Shown: positions 10,150 through 17,898, counted from the stretch's first letter. The stretch is DNA of 64,000 bases from Nostoc sphaeroides (GCF_003443655.1 NZ_CP031941.1:1917501-1981500), one strand, 5' to 3'. Notes: a model not told the origin generated them from the sequence alone. Program-made: numbers and translations.

Positions 10150-10352
10150 TGGGAGTGGGGAGTGGGGAGTGGGGAGTGGGGAGTGGGGAGTGGGGCAATA
10201 CTGCTCGGATAAGCAGGGGAGGCAGGGGAAGCAGGGGAGGCAGGGGAGGCAAAACTCTTCCCCTGCCTCCATTTCTCCCCCTGCTCCCCCTGCTTGCCTC
10301 AACGAAGAAATTCCTTAACCGAGCAGTATTGGGGAGTGGGGGGCAGGGGGCA
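10150..10352. repeat. Heptamer tandem array (GGGAGTG) split by a MITE-like insert
   Basis: GGGAGTG heptamers run from ~10150 to 10195 and resume at 10332. The array is interrupted by the element at 10196-10331. Heptamer STRRs like this are typical of Nostocales intergenic DNA. Confidence 0.8.
10196..10331. mobile_element. 136-bp MITE-like element with 18-bp inverted ends
   Basis: Ends CAATACTGCTCGGATAAG and CTTAACCGAGCAGTATTG pair with one mismatch. The interior is purine-rich AGGGGAGGC-type sequence with its pyrimidine counterpart. It is flanked by GGGAGTGGGG on both sides (10186-10195 and 10332-10341). In a 7-bp-period array an uninterrupted register would not give this; a 10-bp duplication would. 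The ends resemble those of the 102-bp elements at 12191 and 33876. Confidence 0.72.
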
Positions 10353-10367
10353 GGGGGGCAGGGAGGA

Positions 10368-10463
10368 TGAGGGAGACTCAAATCAGTGAACAGTTATCAG
10401 TGAACAGTTATCACAGACGATTTTCTTAACTGATAACTGATAACTGACAACTGATAACTGCCC
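10368..10463. repeat. Dispersed foldback repeat, copy 1
   Basis: Block running from ATGAGGGAGACTCAAATCAG through CAGACGATTTTCTTAACTG to ATAACTGCCC. It recurs at 21301-21390 with one TAACTGA heptamer fewer. Left and right halves are complementary (GTTATCAG against CTGATAAC). Confidence 0.75.
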
Positions 10464-10475
10464 CATGCCCAATCC

Positions 10476-10754
10476 TTAAAATACCCCAGTCTGGGTTTCG
10501 ACCTCAATCAAATCAAAGCGATAATTTTCAATCACGGGATTTGCTAGCATTTGGTCACAAATGCTAGTGAGGTCTTGACGCGCTTTCTTCTCATCAGACG
10601 AAGTGATGGTGAGTTCAATGTACTTACCAATCCGCACCTGGTCAACGTTCTCGTATCCCATTTGCTTAAGACCGGATTGTACAGCCACGCCAGCAGGGTC
10701 TAAGACTGAAGGACGAAGCGTCACGAAAATTTTGGCTAGATACTTGGTTTGCAC
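10476..10754 (-). CDS. purS: Phosphoribosylformylglycinamidine synthase subunit PurS
   Basis: Small structural subunit that bridges PurQ and PurL in the three-part FGAM synthase. 92 residues, with the family pattern KIFVTLRPSVLDPAGVAVQSGLKQMG near the start and VRIGKYIELTI in the middle. It lies upstream of purQ on the same strand but is separated by a MITE-like element and repeats. It is divergent from the Fur-family gene; the 144-bp gap between them should hold both promoters. Confidence 0.94.
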   Translation of the reverse strand: MQTKYLAKIFVTLRPSVLDPAGVAVQSGLKQMGYENVDQVRIGKYIELTITSSDEKKARQDLTSICDQMLANPVIENYRFDLIEVETQTGVF

Positions 10755-10898
10755 GGGCTTTTGCTGAATGCTGCGATCGCTATACTATAACTTTCTGTTC
10801 CAACTGAGTCAAAATAAGATTACGAAGCGGTTAAAGTTAATTGATCCATTAGCCTATCTAACAGCTTCAACTACAGTGGCATATTTAAATTATTGTCT

Positions 10899-11303
10899 AT
10901 GAGAGCCATACGCACCCGCAGTCAAGAGCGTATTTACAACCTACTGAAAACCATCAAAAAAGGCATTTCCGCTCAAGATATTTACGTAGAACTACGTAAC
11001 ACAAATCAGAGCATGGGTTTAGCGACAGTTTACCGTTCCCTAGAAGCCTTAAAACTCGAAGGCATGGTACAAGTGCGGAATTTGGCTAATGGTGAAGCCC
11101 TCTATAGCCTAGCGCAGCAAGACAAACACCACCTTACTTGCTTGCAATGCGGTGTCTCAATTCCAATTCATCAATGCCCCGTGCATGACCTAGAAAACCA
11201 GTTAGAATCCAGCCATAAGTTTAAAGTTTTTTATCACACCCTAGAGTTTTTTGGGTTGTGCAGCGAATGCCAAGTAAATCAAGCTACTGGGATTAATCAA
11301 TAG
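10899..11303 (+). CDS. zur: Fur-family metal-responsive repressor, probably Zur (FurB)
   Basis: DNA-binding repressor of the Fur family. The winged-helix part has ISAQDIYVELR and the recognition-helix motif SMGLATVYRSLEALKLEGMV. The dimerisation part has HHLTCLQCG and LCSECQ, two CxxC pairs forming the structural zinc site, with a His/Asp metal-sensing region (HQCPVHDLE). Start MRAIRTRSQERI matches my memory of cyanobacterial FurB/Zur better than FurA or PerR, so zur is an informed but unproven name. A TTG at 10893 is an alternative start. No zinc-uptake genes lie nearby. Confidence 0.85.
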   Translation: MRAIRTRSQERIYNLLKTIKKGISAQDIYVELRNTNQSMGLATVYRSLEALKLEGMVQVRNLANGEALYSLAQQDKHHLTCLQCGVSIPIHQCPVHDLENQLESSHKFKVFYHTLEFFGLCSECQVNQATGINQ

Positions 11304-11304
11304 T

Positions 11305-11385
11305 TATATCCCATTAGTAACGGCTGATGAGGCTTTAGCAAGAAGTGCTGAGGTTTTAGGAGTTGAGGTTTTGTTACTGCGGTAA
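11305..11385 (+). pseudogene. C-terminal remnant of a PIN-domain toxin
   Basis: Directly after the Fur-family stop codon, one frame reads PLVTADEALARSAEVLGVEV and then LLLR and a stop. LVTADE...A...GVEVL is the usual C-terminal end of PIN (VapC-like) toxins. No start or N-terminal half is present, so only a tail survives. Confidence 0.5.
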
Positions 11386-11461
11386 ATCAGCCTTCCTTTA
11401 CAAGTCTTCATTTTCCATAATGATTCAGAAGTGCGTTAGCGTCAGCTTACTGTTGCTTTAT

Positions 11462-12031
11462 TCAAACAAAACTCAACCAACTAAATACATCTGCAACTGT
11501 TAATTGCCAATTTTCAATAACACTCAAAACGGGTAAAATATCTTGTTTCTCTTTTAATTCTGGTAATTTATTGGGTTCAAAAATCATGATTGACTCATCA
11601 GCCGAATCGAGCAACCAACCTAGCTTTGCTCCATTTTGAATAGAAAAAGTAATTTTGCTGATAACTCGGTTAGGTGATTGTTCTGGTGATAGAATTTCAA
11701 TTATCCAATCTGGAGGAATTACAAATTTATTTGTAATTCTACCTTTTACATCAAGGGGAATTCTTTGCCATTCAAATACAGCAATATCTGGTACTATTGA
11801 ACGACCTTCAAATGTACAGCGTAATTCAGGAAAGGCATAAGCTAGTTTTTGCGGTTTAGCAATCTCATTAATAGCTGTGACTAAACTGCTCTGTAACGTA
11901 CTGTGTTCTCCTTGTGGCATAGGTTTTTGGTAGACTTGTCCGTTAAAATACTCGCTTGCTGGCTTTGTTTCTGGTACTTTTAAGAACTCTTCTACATTTA
12001 ATGCTGTAGTTGACTGAATAGATAAGGTCAT
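11462..12031 (-). CDS. Uma2-family (DUF820) putative endonuclease
   Basis: 189 residues with the Uma2/DUF820 layout, a PD-(D/E)xK-fold family greatly expanded in cyanobacteria. Visible hallmarks: EYFNGQVYQKPMP near the N-terminus (family E-x-x-x-G), VPDIAVFEW, and PPDWIIEILSPEQSPNR with the acidic and E-x-L core. No signal or membrane segment is seen. The real role of these proteins is largely unknown; many are linked to mobile or toxin-rich DNA, which fits this neighbourhood of decayed PIN and DUF5615 genes. Confidence 0.9.
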   Translation of the reverse strand: MTLSIQSTTALNVEEFLKVPETKPASEYFNGQVYQKPMPQGEHSTLQSSLVTAINEIAKPQKLAYAFPELRCTFEGRSIVPDIAVFEWQRIPLDVKGRITNKFVIPPDWIIEILSPEQSPNRVISKITFSIQNGAKLGWLLDSADESIMIFEPNKLPELKEKQDILPVLSVIENWQLTVADVFSWLSFV

Positions 12032-12190
12032 AATTTACAACTTATCAAAACTTGATTATTTCATTATGAGAAGAATGGGACGAGTCGTGCATAGCCGTAG
12101 CCCGTCATAGACATCGTATTCTTTTCAGTAGCCATTGTAATTTTATCAAATAGGTCAGATGAAATATGCGATCGCATAAAGTTTATAGCG

Positions 12191-12292
12191 CAATACGGTT
12201 CAGTTAAGGATTTTTGGTACTAATTTTAGACCTGTAGAGACGCGAAATTTCGCGTCTTTACCAAGGTTTTTGGGCTTAACTGAACTGTATTG
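12191..12292. mobile_element. 102-bp MITE, copy A, with 10-bp target duplication
   Basis: Inverted ends CAATACGGTTCAGTTAAG and CTTAACTGAACTGTATTG (one mismatch). The centre carries the palindrome AGACGCGAAATTTCGCGTCT. The flanks are identical 10-mers, GTTTATAGCG at 12181-12190 and 12293-12302. The sequence is base-for-base identical to the copy at 33876-33977. Ends and duplication length recall the IS4 family, so an IS4-type transposase acting in trans is inferred. Confidence 0.9.
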
Positions 12293-12294
12293 GT

Positions 12295-12639
12295 TTATAG
12301 CGTTGTAGAAGAAAATCGATTAACGCGAATAACTTTTCCTGTTAATGTTGATTCTGTAGAAATCACCGCATCAATATTTGTTGCTAATCGATTCCAATCT
12401 AAATCATCTTTGCAGGCAATTATCCCGGTATGTTCGGGTTTAATCTTATGTAATTTAAAAAAATCACGACGATTAATAGTTAATACAACCCGATTTTATA
12501 ATATTGCAAACTCTAACACCATATCATCAGAAATTCCGGCTTTACCTGCTTCTTGTATAGTGATAACATCATGTCAAAAAGTACGTAATAATTCTACCGA
12601 TTTACGGGGAAACTGCTCATCTGCTAACAACCTTGCCAT
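12295..12639 (-). pseudogene. Broken DUF5615-type PIN-like toxin gene
   Basis: Read on the minus strand from the ATG at 12639, the frame begins MARLLADEQFPRKSVELLRT, then hits a stop, continues HDVITIQEAGKAGISDDMVL, hits another, and continues NRVVLTINRRDFFKLHK to a final stop at 12295. ADEQFP, HDV-T, DD-VL and V-LT-NR-DF are hallmarks of DUF5615 PIN-like toxins. Two in-frame stops mean no full protein is made. It follows the DUF433 gene by 16 bp, the usual order for this pair. The MITE target duplication overlaps its stop codon. Confidence 0.82.
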
Positions 12640-12655
12640 ACATCAATAAAATATT

Positions 12656-13003
12656 TTAAGAAGCATCTAAAATTGCATCAGCTTGTTCTTGTTCGTAGAT
12701 AGCAGTATCAATTTCGTCAGGGAATGCTTCAGCATAAAGCCATGCTGTTACCAAGTTAGCTGCGCTAAGTTGAGGATATTGATCTAGAATATCAGCATCT
12801 TTAGCACCTTGTCGTCGATAACTTACCAACAACCAAATAGGAATGCGTGTTCCGGCAATACAAGCATCAGCACCCATTACACCAGGGGTTTTGGTAATTC
12901 CATCATTGTTGCTACTAATACCTTGGGTTAAGATGCGAATTGCTTCCACCTTTTGGGCTGGTGTTAGGGATAGTAACTGTGTTTCTAACTCTTGGGCTGT
13001 CAT
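12656..13003 (-). CDS. DUF433 protein (antitoxin partner of the broken DUF5615 gene)
   Basis: 115 residues. The C-terminal ~70 residues show the DUF433 pattern: TPGVMGADACIAGTRIPIW, YRRQGAKDADILDQYP and LSAANLVTAWLYA, a small helix-turn-helix-like domain. The N-terminal ~35 residues (LETQLLSLTPAQKVEAIRIL) look like an added helical segment. DUF433 proteins are usually paired with a DUF5615 toxin downstream; here the partner is interrupted twice, leaving an apparent orphan antitoxin. No membrane segments are visible. Confidence 0.88.
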   Translation of the reverse strand: MTAQELETQLLSLTPAQKVEAIRILTQGISSNNDGITKTPGVMGADACIAGTRIPIWLLVSYRRQGAKDADILDQYPQLSAANLVTAWLYAEAFPDEIDTAIYEQEQADAILDAS

Positions 13004-13542
13004 TGGAAACTATCTAAGATTAACTATATTTTAACGAGGTTTGAAAATTTACTATAAAAGCGCGACGCCGAGTAGTCCTTCGTAGACATCGCGCTAGCTT
13101 ACCTTAACCCTCTTTTGTCACTCTCAGAAAACAATAATCGAAGCCAAGTTCTGAGACTTTAATTTAATCTAACGTGAGTTCGACAAGTCTTATTTGACCG
13201 AATAATTCGTAATTCGTAATTCGTAATTCGTAATTAAAAATTACTAAATTAATTATTAATTAATTCATTCTGGGTACAGAGCCACCTAATTTTAATTATG
13301 AAAAAGAAAAAAATGCGTAGCATCTTTACTACAAGCCCCAGCCTAAAATGCATGGGGTAATAATTACGAATTACGAACTTGTACTGAGCGTAGCCGAAGT
13401 ATTAACAATTACGAATTATTGTGACCTGTTCTGGGTTAATTATCATTGGGCATGGGGCATGGGGAAGAAATTAATCTCTACTTCCTAATCTCTCCCACTC
13501 TTAACTCCTAACTCCCCACTCCCCACTCCCCATTCCCCATTC
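13004..13542. other. Repeat-rich intergenic region
   Basis: About 540 bp without a gene. It holds four or more ATTCGTA heptamers (~13204-13237), their complement ATTACGAA near 13365-13420, a GCGACGCCGAGTAGTCC dispersed repeat near 13062, and a GGCATGGGGCATGGGG run plus CTCCCCACTCCCC run before 13540. Confidence 0.7.
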
Positions 13543-14550
13543 TTAACTAGGGCGGTTATTTTCTAATCCTGGGATTTGCTTAGAAAACAACTCGTTAGAG
13601 TCAACCTGAGCATTTGAGATAACGGAACGCATACCTTCAAAAGCAGCAGGAATAGTGCGCGGATCTATAAATAAGACCTTGCTGCTATCGCTTCTACCAA
13701 TCGTCGCGCCCATATCTAGATAGCCCAAGGCAAACAGAACTTCAACTGCTTTATTGGCATTGGGGTTAGTGTGGAGTTTTTGGGCAATAATTTCTGCTGA
13801 TTCTGCGATCGCCTGGGCTTTCAAAACCTGCTGCTGACGTTCTGCTTGAGCTTTCATCACCAGCGACTTTTGTTCAGCTTCCGCTTGCAAAATTGTCGAT
13901 TTTTGACGAGCTTCGGCATCCAATATTTGTGCCTCAGCTTTACCTCTGGCGCTATTGACAGCAGCCTCGCGTTCGCCCTCAGAAGTTAAAATTGCTGCCC
14001 GTTTGCGTCGTTCTGCCGACATTTGCAATTCCATTGATTCACGCACCGCCTGAGACGGAATAATATCTCGCAATTCCACCCGTGTCACTTTCACACCCCA
14101 AGGATCGGTAGCAACATCCAAATCTTGTAATAAAAGTTCACTGATGTGCGATCGAGCAGTAAAGGTTTGATCCAACTCCAGTTGCCCCATTTCGGCGCGA
14201 ATTTGAGTCAGCACCATATTTACCATTGCCGACTAGAGATTTTCTACCTTGTACCAGGCTTTTTCCATATCCACAATGCGCCAGTAAAACACTGCATCCA
14301 CCTCAATGCCAACATTGTCACGGGTAATGCACTGTTGGGGAGGAATATCTAAGACTTTTTCCTTGATAGTTTCTCGGTAGACAATTTTATCTAAGAAAGG
14401 AATGACAAAGTTTAGTCCTGGTTCCAGTTTCTTGTTATAACTACCCAATCTTTCCACCAAAGCTTGATTGCCCTGATTGACGACTTTCACAGAACCTGCT
14501 ACAGCAGAACCACCAAGGGCTAAAAATACTAGTAAAAAGAACTGTTCCAT
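13543..14550 (-). pseudogene. SPFH/band-7 (stomatin-like) gene interrupted by an amber codon
   Basis: The ATG at 14550 starts [20 protein letters not shown], a membrane anchor, then the SPFH domain ([48 protein letters not shown]). After KAWYKVENL the frame meets TAG (14235-14233) and continues in the same frame as [20 protein letters not shown] through the usual Ala/Glu-rich coiled coil to 13543. Relatives normally read ENLQSAM here, so this is a single CAG-to-TAG change. The whole would be 335 residues, the normal length for this family. Stomatin-like proteins form membrane scaffolds and pair with NfeD, present just upstream. Readthrough or an internal restart at the ATG at 14226 cannot be excluded. 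Confidence 0.85.
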
Positions 14551-14645
14551 AGTGAATCTCCTAATTTTTAATAAAGATAAAGGGAGTGGGGAGTAGGGAA
14601 TAGGGAGTGGGGGATGAGGGAGATGAGAAGGATAAAGGAGATAGA

Positions 14646-14757
14646 TAACTCCAAACTCCAAACTCCAAACTCCAAACTCCTAACTCCTAACTCCTAACTC
14701 CTAACTCCAAACTCCTAACTCCTAACTCCTAACTCCTAACTCCAAACTCCTAACTCC
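14646..14757. repeat. Heptamer STRR array (AACTCCA / AACTCCT)
   Basis: About sixteen heptamers alternate AACTCCA and AACTCCT without interruption between the SPFH and NfeD genes. The same heptamers, reversed, occur near 27165 and 18766. Confidence 0.9.
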
Positions 14758-14764
14758 CCATTAA

Positions 14765-15199
14765 CTAAGAATTCAACAGATTTTCTGGTATCACAATCAA
14801 AGTAGTACCTTCTCTCCTAACCACATAAACTCTTTGATTGGGTGGTACGGTAAATTTGTCATCGTCACATCGTGCTTGCCAAGAATTTCCCTCATACCGC
14901 ACCCGCCCTGTTTTTCCAGGCAGAATTTCTGTTAAAGTTTCAGCTATGACTGCATCCCGAATTTTTGATTTGCGTTGTCTTGGTTGCAAAAACCGACGGG
15001 AAAACAAAACTAATGCTGTAGAAAACAACAGCCAAAGTAAAACTTGCAACCATACACTTCCCAAACCCACTACAGATAGCAGCGCCACCACAAAAGCGCT
15101 GATTCCCATCATGAATGCGACAAACGCCGATGGTAAGAATAGTTCCATCAAACACAGAACTGCTCCTGCCAGAAGCCAGATTAAGGTAAAACTTGGCAT
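14765..15199 (-). CDS. NfeD-family membrane protein
   Basis: 144 residues. The N-terminal half has three to four hydrophobic helices (LIWLLAGAVLCLMELFLPSAF, FVVALLSVVGL, LQVLLWLLFSTALVLFS). The C-terminal half is the soluble OB-fold of NfeD (GKTGRVRYEGNSWQARC...VYVVRREGTTLIVIP). It corresponds to the short NfeD type without the N-terminal ClpP-like protease. NfeD genes usually stand next to SPFH/stomatin genes, and here the SPFH gene follows on the same strand, but with an internal stop. The two probably form one transcription unit across the STRR spacer. Confidence 0.9.
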   Translation of the reverse strand: MPSFTLIWLLAGAVLCLMELFLPSAFVAFMMGISAFVVALLSVVGLGSVWLQVLLWLLFSTALVLFSRRFLQPRQRKSKIRDAVIAETLTEILPGKTGRVRYEGNSWQARCDDDKFTVPPNQRVYVVRREGTTLIVIPENLLNS

Positions 15200-15432
15200 A
15201 GCGCCATCCTAAACTCTACATTGACGTAAATGCATTTCTACGATTAGATACAGCCAGACGTAAGTTATTTACAGAAAACAAAATTTGGTATTTTTACCAA
15301 TAATTTTGATTAATTTCAGTAACAAGATGTAGCTAGCGGTACACAAGTCCAGTCTATTCTAGCCTTCAAATCTTTGCCAGCTAAAGTTAATCGAAGTTCA
15401 TAAGTTGATTGGTTTGTTAAATTTATACCTTT

Positions 15433-17451
15433 ATGATTTCTACTCAACTGATAATTTATTGTATAAATCCAGGCTGTAATAGCCCGATTAATCCTATTGG
15501 AGATAGTGTTTGTGCGACTTGTCAAACTCCTTTAGTTCACCGCTATCTTTGGGCTACTGGCTCATTGTCTGCCAAAATCTCACCAGGTAGGAGGGTAGCA
15601 GATAGGTATGAGGTAATTAGTCCCCAAGTTTGGCTGGATACTCAACCGGGATTACCGCCAGATGTACCTGAAGAATTGCCAACGGAAGTAATTTCTTATC
15701 TACGGTTATATCAAGAGCGATTACATCTCCCCCAGGCTTATGGGTTTGCTAATAATCTTGAGGGAGATACAACTGATATCCTCTTATTAGAAAATGTGCC
15801 GATAGATGAAACAGGAAATATCTATCCAACTATTGTTGAGGCATGGGAGCAAGCAACGGCGGTACGACAAGTTTATTGGCTGTGGCAAATTCTCCAACTT
15901 TGGACACCTTTATCAGAATTAGGACTTAGCCGCAGTTTACTAGTAGTAGACAATTTGAGAGTTCAAGGTTGGTGTGTGCGCCTGTTGGAACTCTACCAAA
16001 CACCAGCAGATGAGAAACTGAGTTTACAAAATCTGGGAGAGTATTGGCAGTTTTGGCTAGCGTCTGCAAAGGCATCAGTAGCCAAAGGGTTACAGAAAAT
16101 AGTCGAGCAGATGTGTGATGAGGTTGAGTTAGAGACTATTAATATTCAACTGAATAATTTACTACTAGCATCTGCTGCGGAATTGCCATTAGTTTTGAAG
16201 GTGGCAGGCTCTACAGATATTGGCCCAATTATGCCGCAAAATGAAGACGCTTGCTACCCAAATGCTTTAAGTGACTTAGATGAACCTTTATTGCCTCACT
16301 TGTCGATTGTTTGCGATGGCATTGGCGGACATGAAGGCGGGGAGGTTGCTAGTAGGTTGGCGGTGGAGTCTGTAAAGTTGCAAATTCGCGCTTTACTCAA
16401 GGAGGTTACAGAACAAACTGTACTTGTACCACCAGAGTTGTTGCAGGAACAATTAGAAGCAAGCTTGCGGGTGGTAAATAATCTGATTAGTGCCCGGAAT
16501 AATCAACAAAAACGCCAAGGCAAAGAACGCATGGCTACAACTATTGTGATGGCGGTGCAAGTTCCCCAACGAGTGCAGACGAGTACAGGGTGGCAATCAA
16601 ATAATACCCATGAACTTTACTTGGCTAATGTTGGCGATAGCCGTGCTTATTGGATTACTCACAATTATTGTCAGCTACTCACAGTAGATGATGATGTGGC
16701 AACGCGGGAAGTACGCTATGGTAAAAGCTTGTATCGAAAGGCACTTTTGAGAGCAGATGCTAGTGCCTTAACTCAAGCATTAGGCACAAGAGATTCAGAA
16801 TCTTTGCGTTTTAAAGTTCAGCGATTTATTGTAGAAGAAGATGGCATATTGCTACTTTGTTCTGATGGTTTAAGTGATAATAACTTGGTGGAACAATCTT
16901 GGCAAAATTATGCAATACCCTTGTTAAGAGGTGAACTGACAGTTGAAGATGCTGTCCGCAACTGGATTGACTTGGCAAACGAAAAAAATGGGCGTGATAA
17001 TACGTCGGTTGTTCTCACTTATTGCCGTGTCTCCCCAGAATACTTAGTACCTGTGACTCCAGCTTTGCCAGAAGAAATTATAGAAGCAGAGATACAAGAA
17101 GAACCAGAGGAACTAGAAAAATTAGAAGAACTAGAAGAACTAGAGGAACTAGAAGAACTAAAACTGGAAGAACCAATTTCTTTTACAGAAAGTTCGCAAG
17201 CTTTGCTAGATTTGGATCTAGATTTGGATCTTTCAGAAGAACCAGTTATAACCCCAGAAATTCCACCAACCTTAATTACAAAACCTAATCGGGGTAAACG
17301 TTTGATAATGCTGGGGGGAGCTTTAGCGTTGCTTGTGGGAGGTACAAGTCTGGGATTATTAGCTTGGTGGCAATTTAATCCTCAAGGATTTCAGCAGATG
17401 TGTCGGCAACTTCCCCAAAGAGTGCAGCAAGTGTGTCCGGGTGGGAAATAG
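15433..17451 (+). CDS. PP2C-type protein phosphatase with Zn-ribbon and membrane anchor
   Basis: 672 residues. The N-terminus has a four-Cys ribbon (CINPGC at ~10-15, CATC at ~27-30) like the one that opens many cyanobacterial Ser/Thr kinases. Residues ~50-240 (RRVADRYEVI, ILLLENVPID) faintly recall a kinase fold but lack catalytic motifs. From ~260 a PP2C phosphatase is clear: DIGPIMPQNEDA, CDGIGGHEGGEVAS, ATTIVMAV, NVGDSRAYW, LCSDGLSDNN and GRDNTSVVL, which supply the metal-binding Asp residues. An acidic Glu/Leu repeat and LDLDLDLDL run precede one C-terminal helix (LIMLGGALALLVGGTSLGLLAWW). It should dephosphorylate Ser/Thr proteins at the membrane. The partner kinase is not in the window. 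Confidence 0.93.
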   Translation: MISTQLIIYCINPGCNSPINPIGDSVCATCQTPLVHRYLWATGSLSAKISPGRRVADRYEVISPQVWLDTQPGLPPDVPEELPTEVISYLRLYQERLHLPQAYGFANNLEGDTTDILLLENVPIDETGNIYPTIVEAWEQATAVRQVYWLWQILQLWTPLSELGLSRSLLVVDNLRVQGWCVRLLELYQTPADEKLSLQNLGEYWQFWLASAKASVAKGLQKIVEQMCDEVELETINIQLNNLLLASAAELPLVLKVAGSTDIGPIMPQNEDACYPNALSDLDEPLLPHLSIVCDGIGGHEGGEVASRLAVESVKLQIRALLKEVTEQTVLVPPELLQEQLEASLRVVNNLISARNNQQKRQGKERMATTIVMAVQVPQRVQTSTGWQSNNTHELYLANVGDSRAYWITHNYCQLLTVDDDVATREVRYGKSLYRKALLRADASALTQALGTRDSESLRFKVQRFIVEEDGILLLCSDGLSDNNLVEQSWQNYAIPLLRGELTVEDAVRNWIDLANEKNGRDNTSVVLTYCRVSPEYLVPVTPALPEEIIEAEIQEEPEELEKLEELEELEELEELKLEEPISFTESSQALLDLDLDLDLSEEPVITPEIPPTLITKPNRGKRLIMLGGALALLVGGTSLGLLAWWQFNPQGFQQMCRQLPQRVQQVCPGGK

Positions 17452-17524
17452 GGAATCAGAAGTGGGAACTAGCTTATAGTGACAACTATTGTAGGTTTAT
17501 TACCTATTGTTAGTCACAAAAATT

Positions 17525-17568
17525 ACGACTGAGATGACCAATTTTTAAACATTAGTCATCTCAGTCGT
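17525..17568 (-). terminator. Strong hairpin terminator for the minus-strand repeat ORF
   Basis: A perfect 14-bp inverted repeat (ACGACTGAGATGAC at 17525-17538, GTCATCTCAGTCGT at 17555-17568) with a 16-nt loop. On the minus strand it spans the stop codon of the VAVPLNS-repeat ORF and is followed by AATTTTTG. Confidence 0.65.
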
Positions 17569-17898
17569 GACGGGAGCTGCTACAGAGTTAACGGGAACCG
17601 CTACAGAGTTAACGGGAACTGCTACAGAGTTAACGGGAACTGCTACAGAGTTAAGGGGAACCGCTACAGAGTTAACGGGAACCGCTACAGAGTTAAGGGG
17701 AACCGCTACAGAGTTAAGGGGAACCGCTACAGAGTTAACGGGAACCGCTACAGAGTTAAGGGGAACCGCTACAGAGTTAAGGGGAACCGCTACAGAGTTA
17801 AGGGGAACCGCTACAGAGTTAAGGGGAACCGCTACAGAGTTAACGGGAACCGTCTCAGTTGCAATGTTGCTGAAGACAGTTTCTAGATTTAGAGTCAC
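17545..17898 (-). CDS. Heptapeptide-repeat ORF (NSVAVPL), function unknown
   Basis: 117 residues made almost only of the heptad NSVAVP(L/V), between a short unique head (MTLNLETVFSNIATETVP) and tail (APVTTEMTNV). The DNA is a 21-bp minisatellite of about 13 units, so both strands stay open; the plus strand would give ATEL(T/R)GT repeats. The minus strand is favoured because a hairpin with a T-rich tail lies at its end. There is no clear ribosome site and no signal peptide. It may be a real low-complexity protein or only a repeat that avoids stops. Confidence 0.4.
   Translation of the reverse strand: MTLNLETVFSNIATETVPVNSVAVPLNSVAVPLNSVAVPLNSVAVPLNSVAVPVNSVAVPLNSVAVPLNSVAVPVNSVAVPLNSVAVPVNSVAVPVNSVAVPVNSVAAPVTTEMTNV
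17579..17851. repeat. 21-bp minisatellite, 13 units
   Basis: Each unit is GCTACAGAGTTA plus A(C/G)GGGAACC. Units differ at only two positions, (AAC or AAG) and (ACC or ACT), with a patchy order that suggests unit duplication and gene conversion. No unit has an indel. Confidence 0.95.

Noticed and set aside
10149..10381. Pro-rich or Gly-rich open frames between purS and purQ
   Set aside because: They follow from GGGAGTG heptamers and AGGGGAGGC runs and have no protein character.
12290..12649. Plus-strand 119-codon ORF
   Set aside because: It lies opposite a clear, though broken, DUF5615 frame on the minus strand and has no protein features of its own.
17022..17288. Arg/Thr-rich frame overlapping the phosphatase gene
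   Set aside because: Off-frame reading of the acidic Glu/Leu repeat of the PP2C protein.
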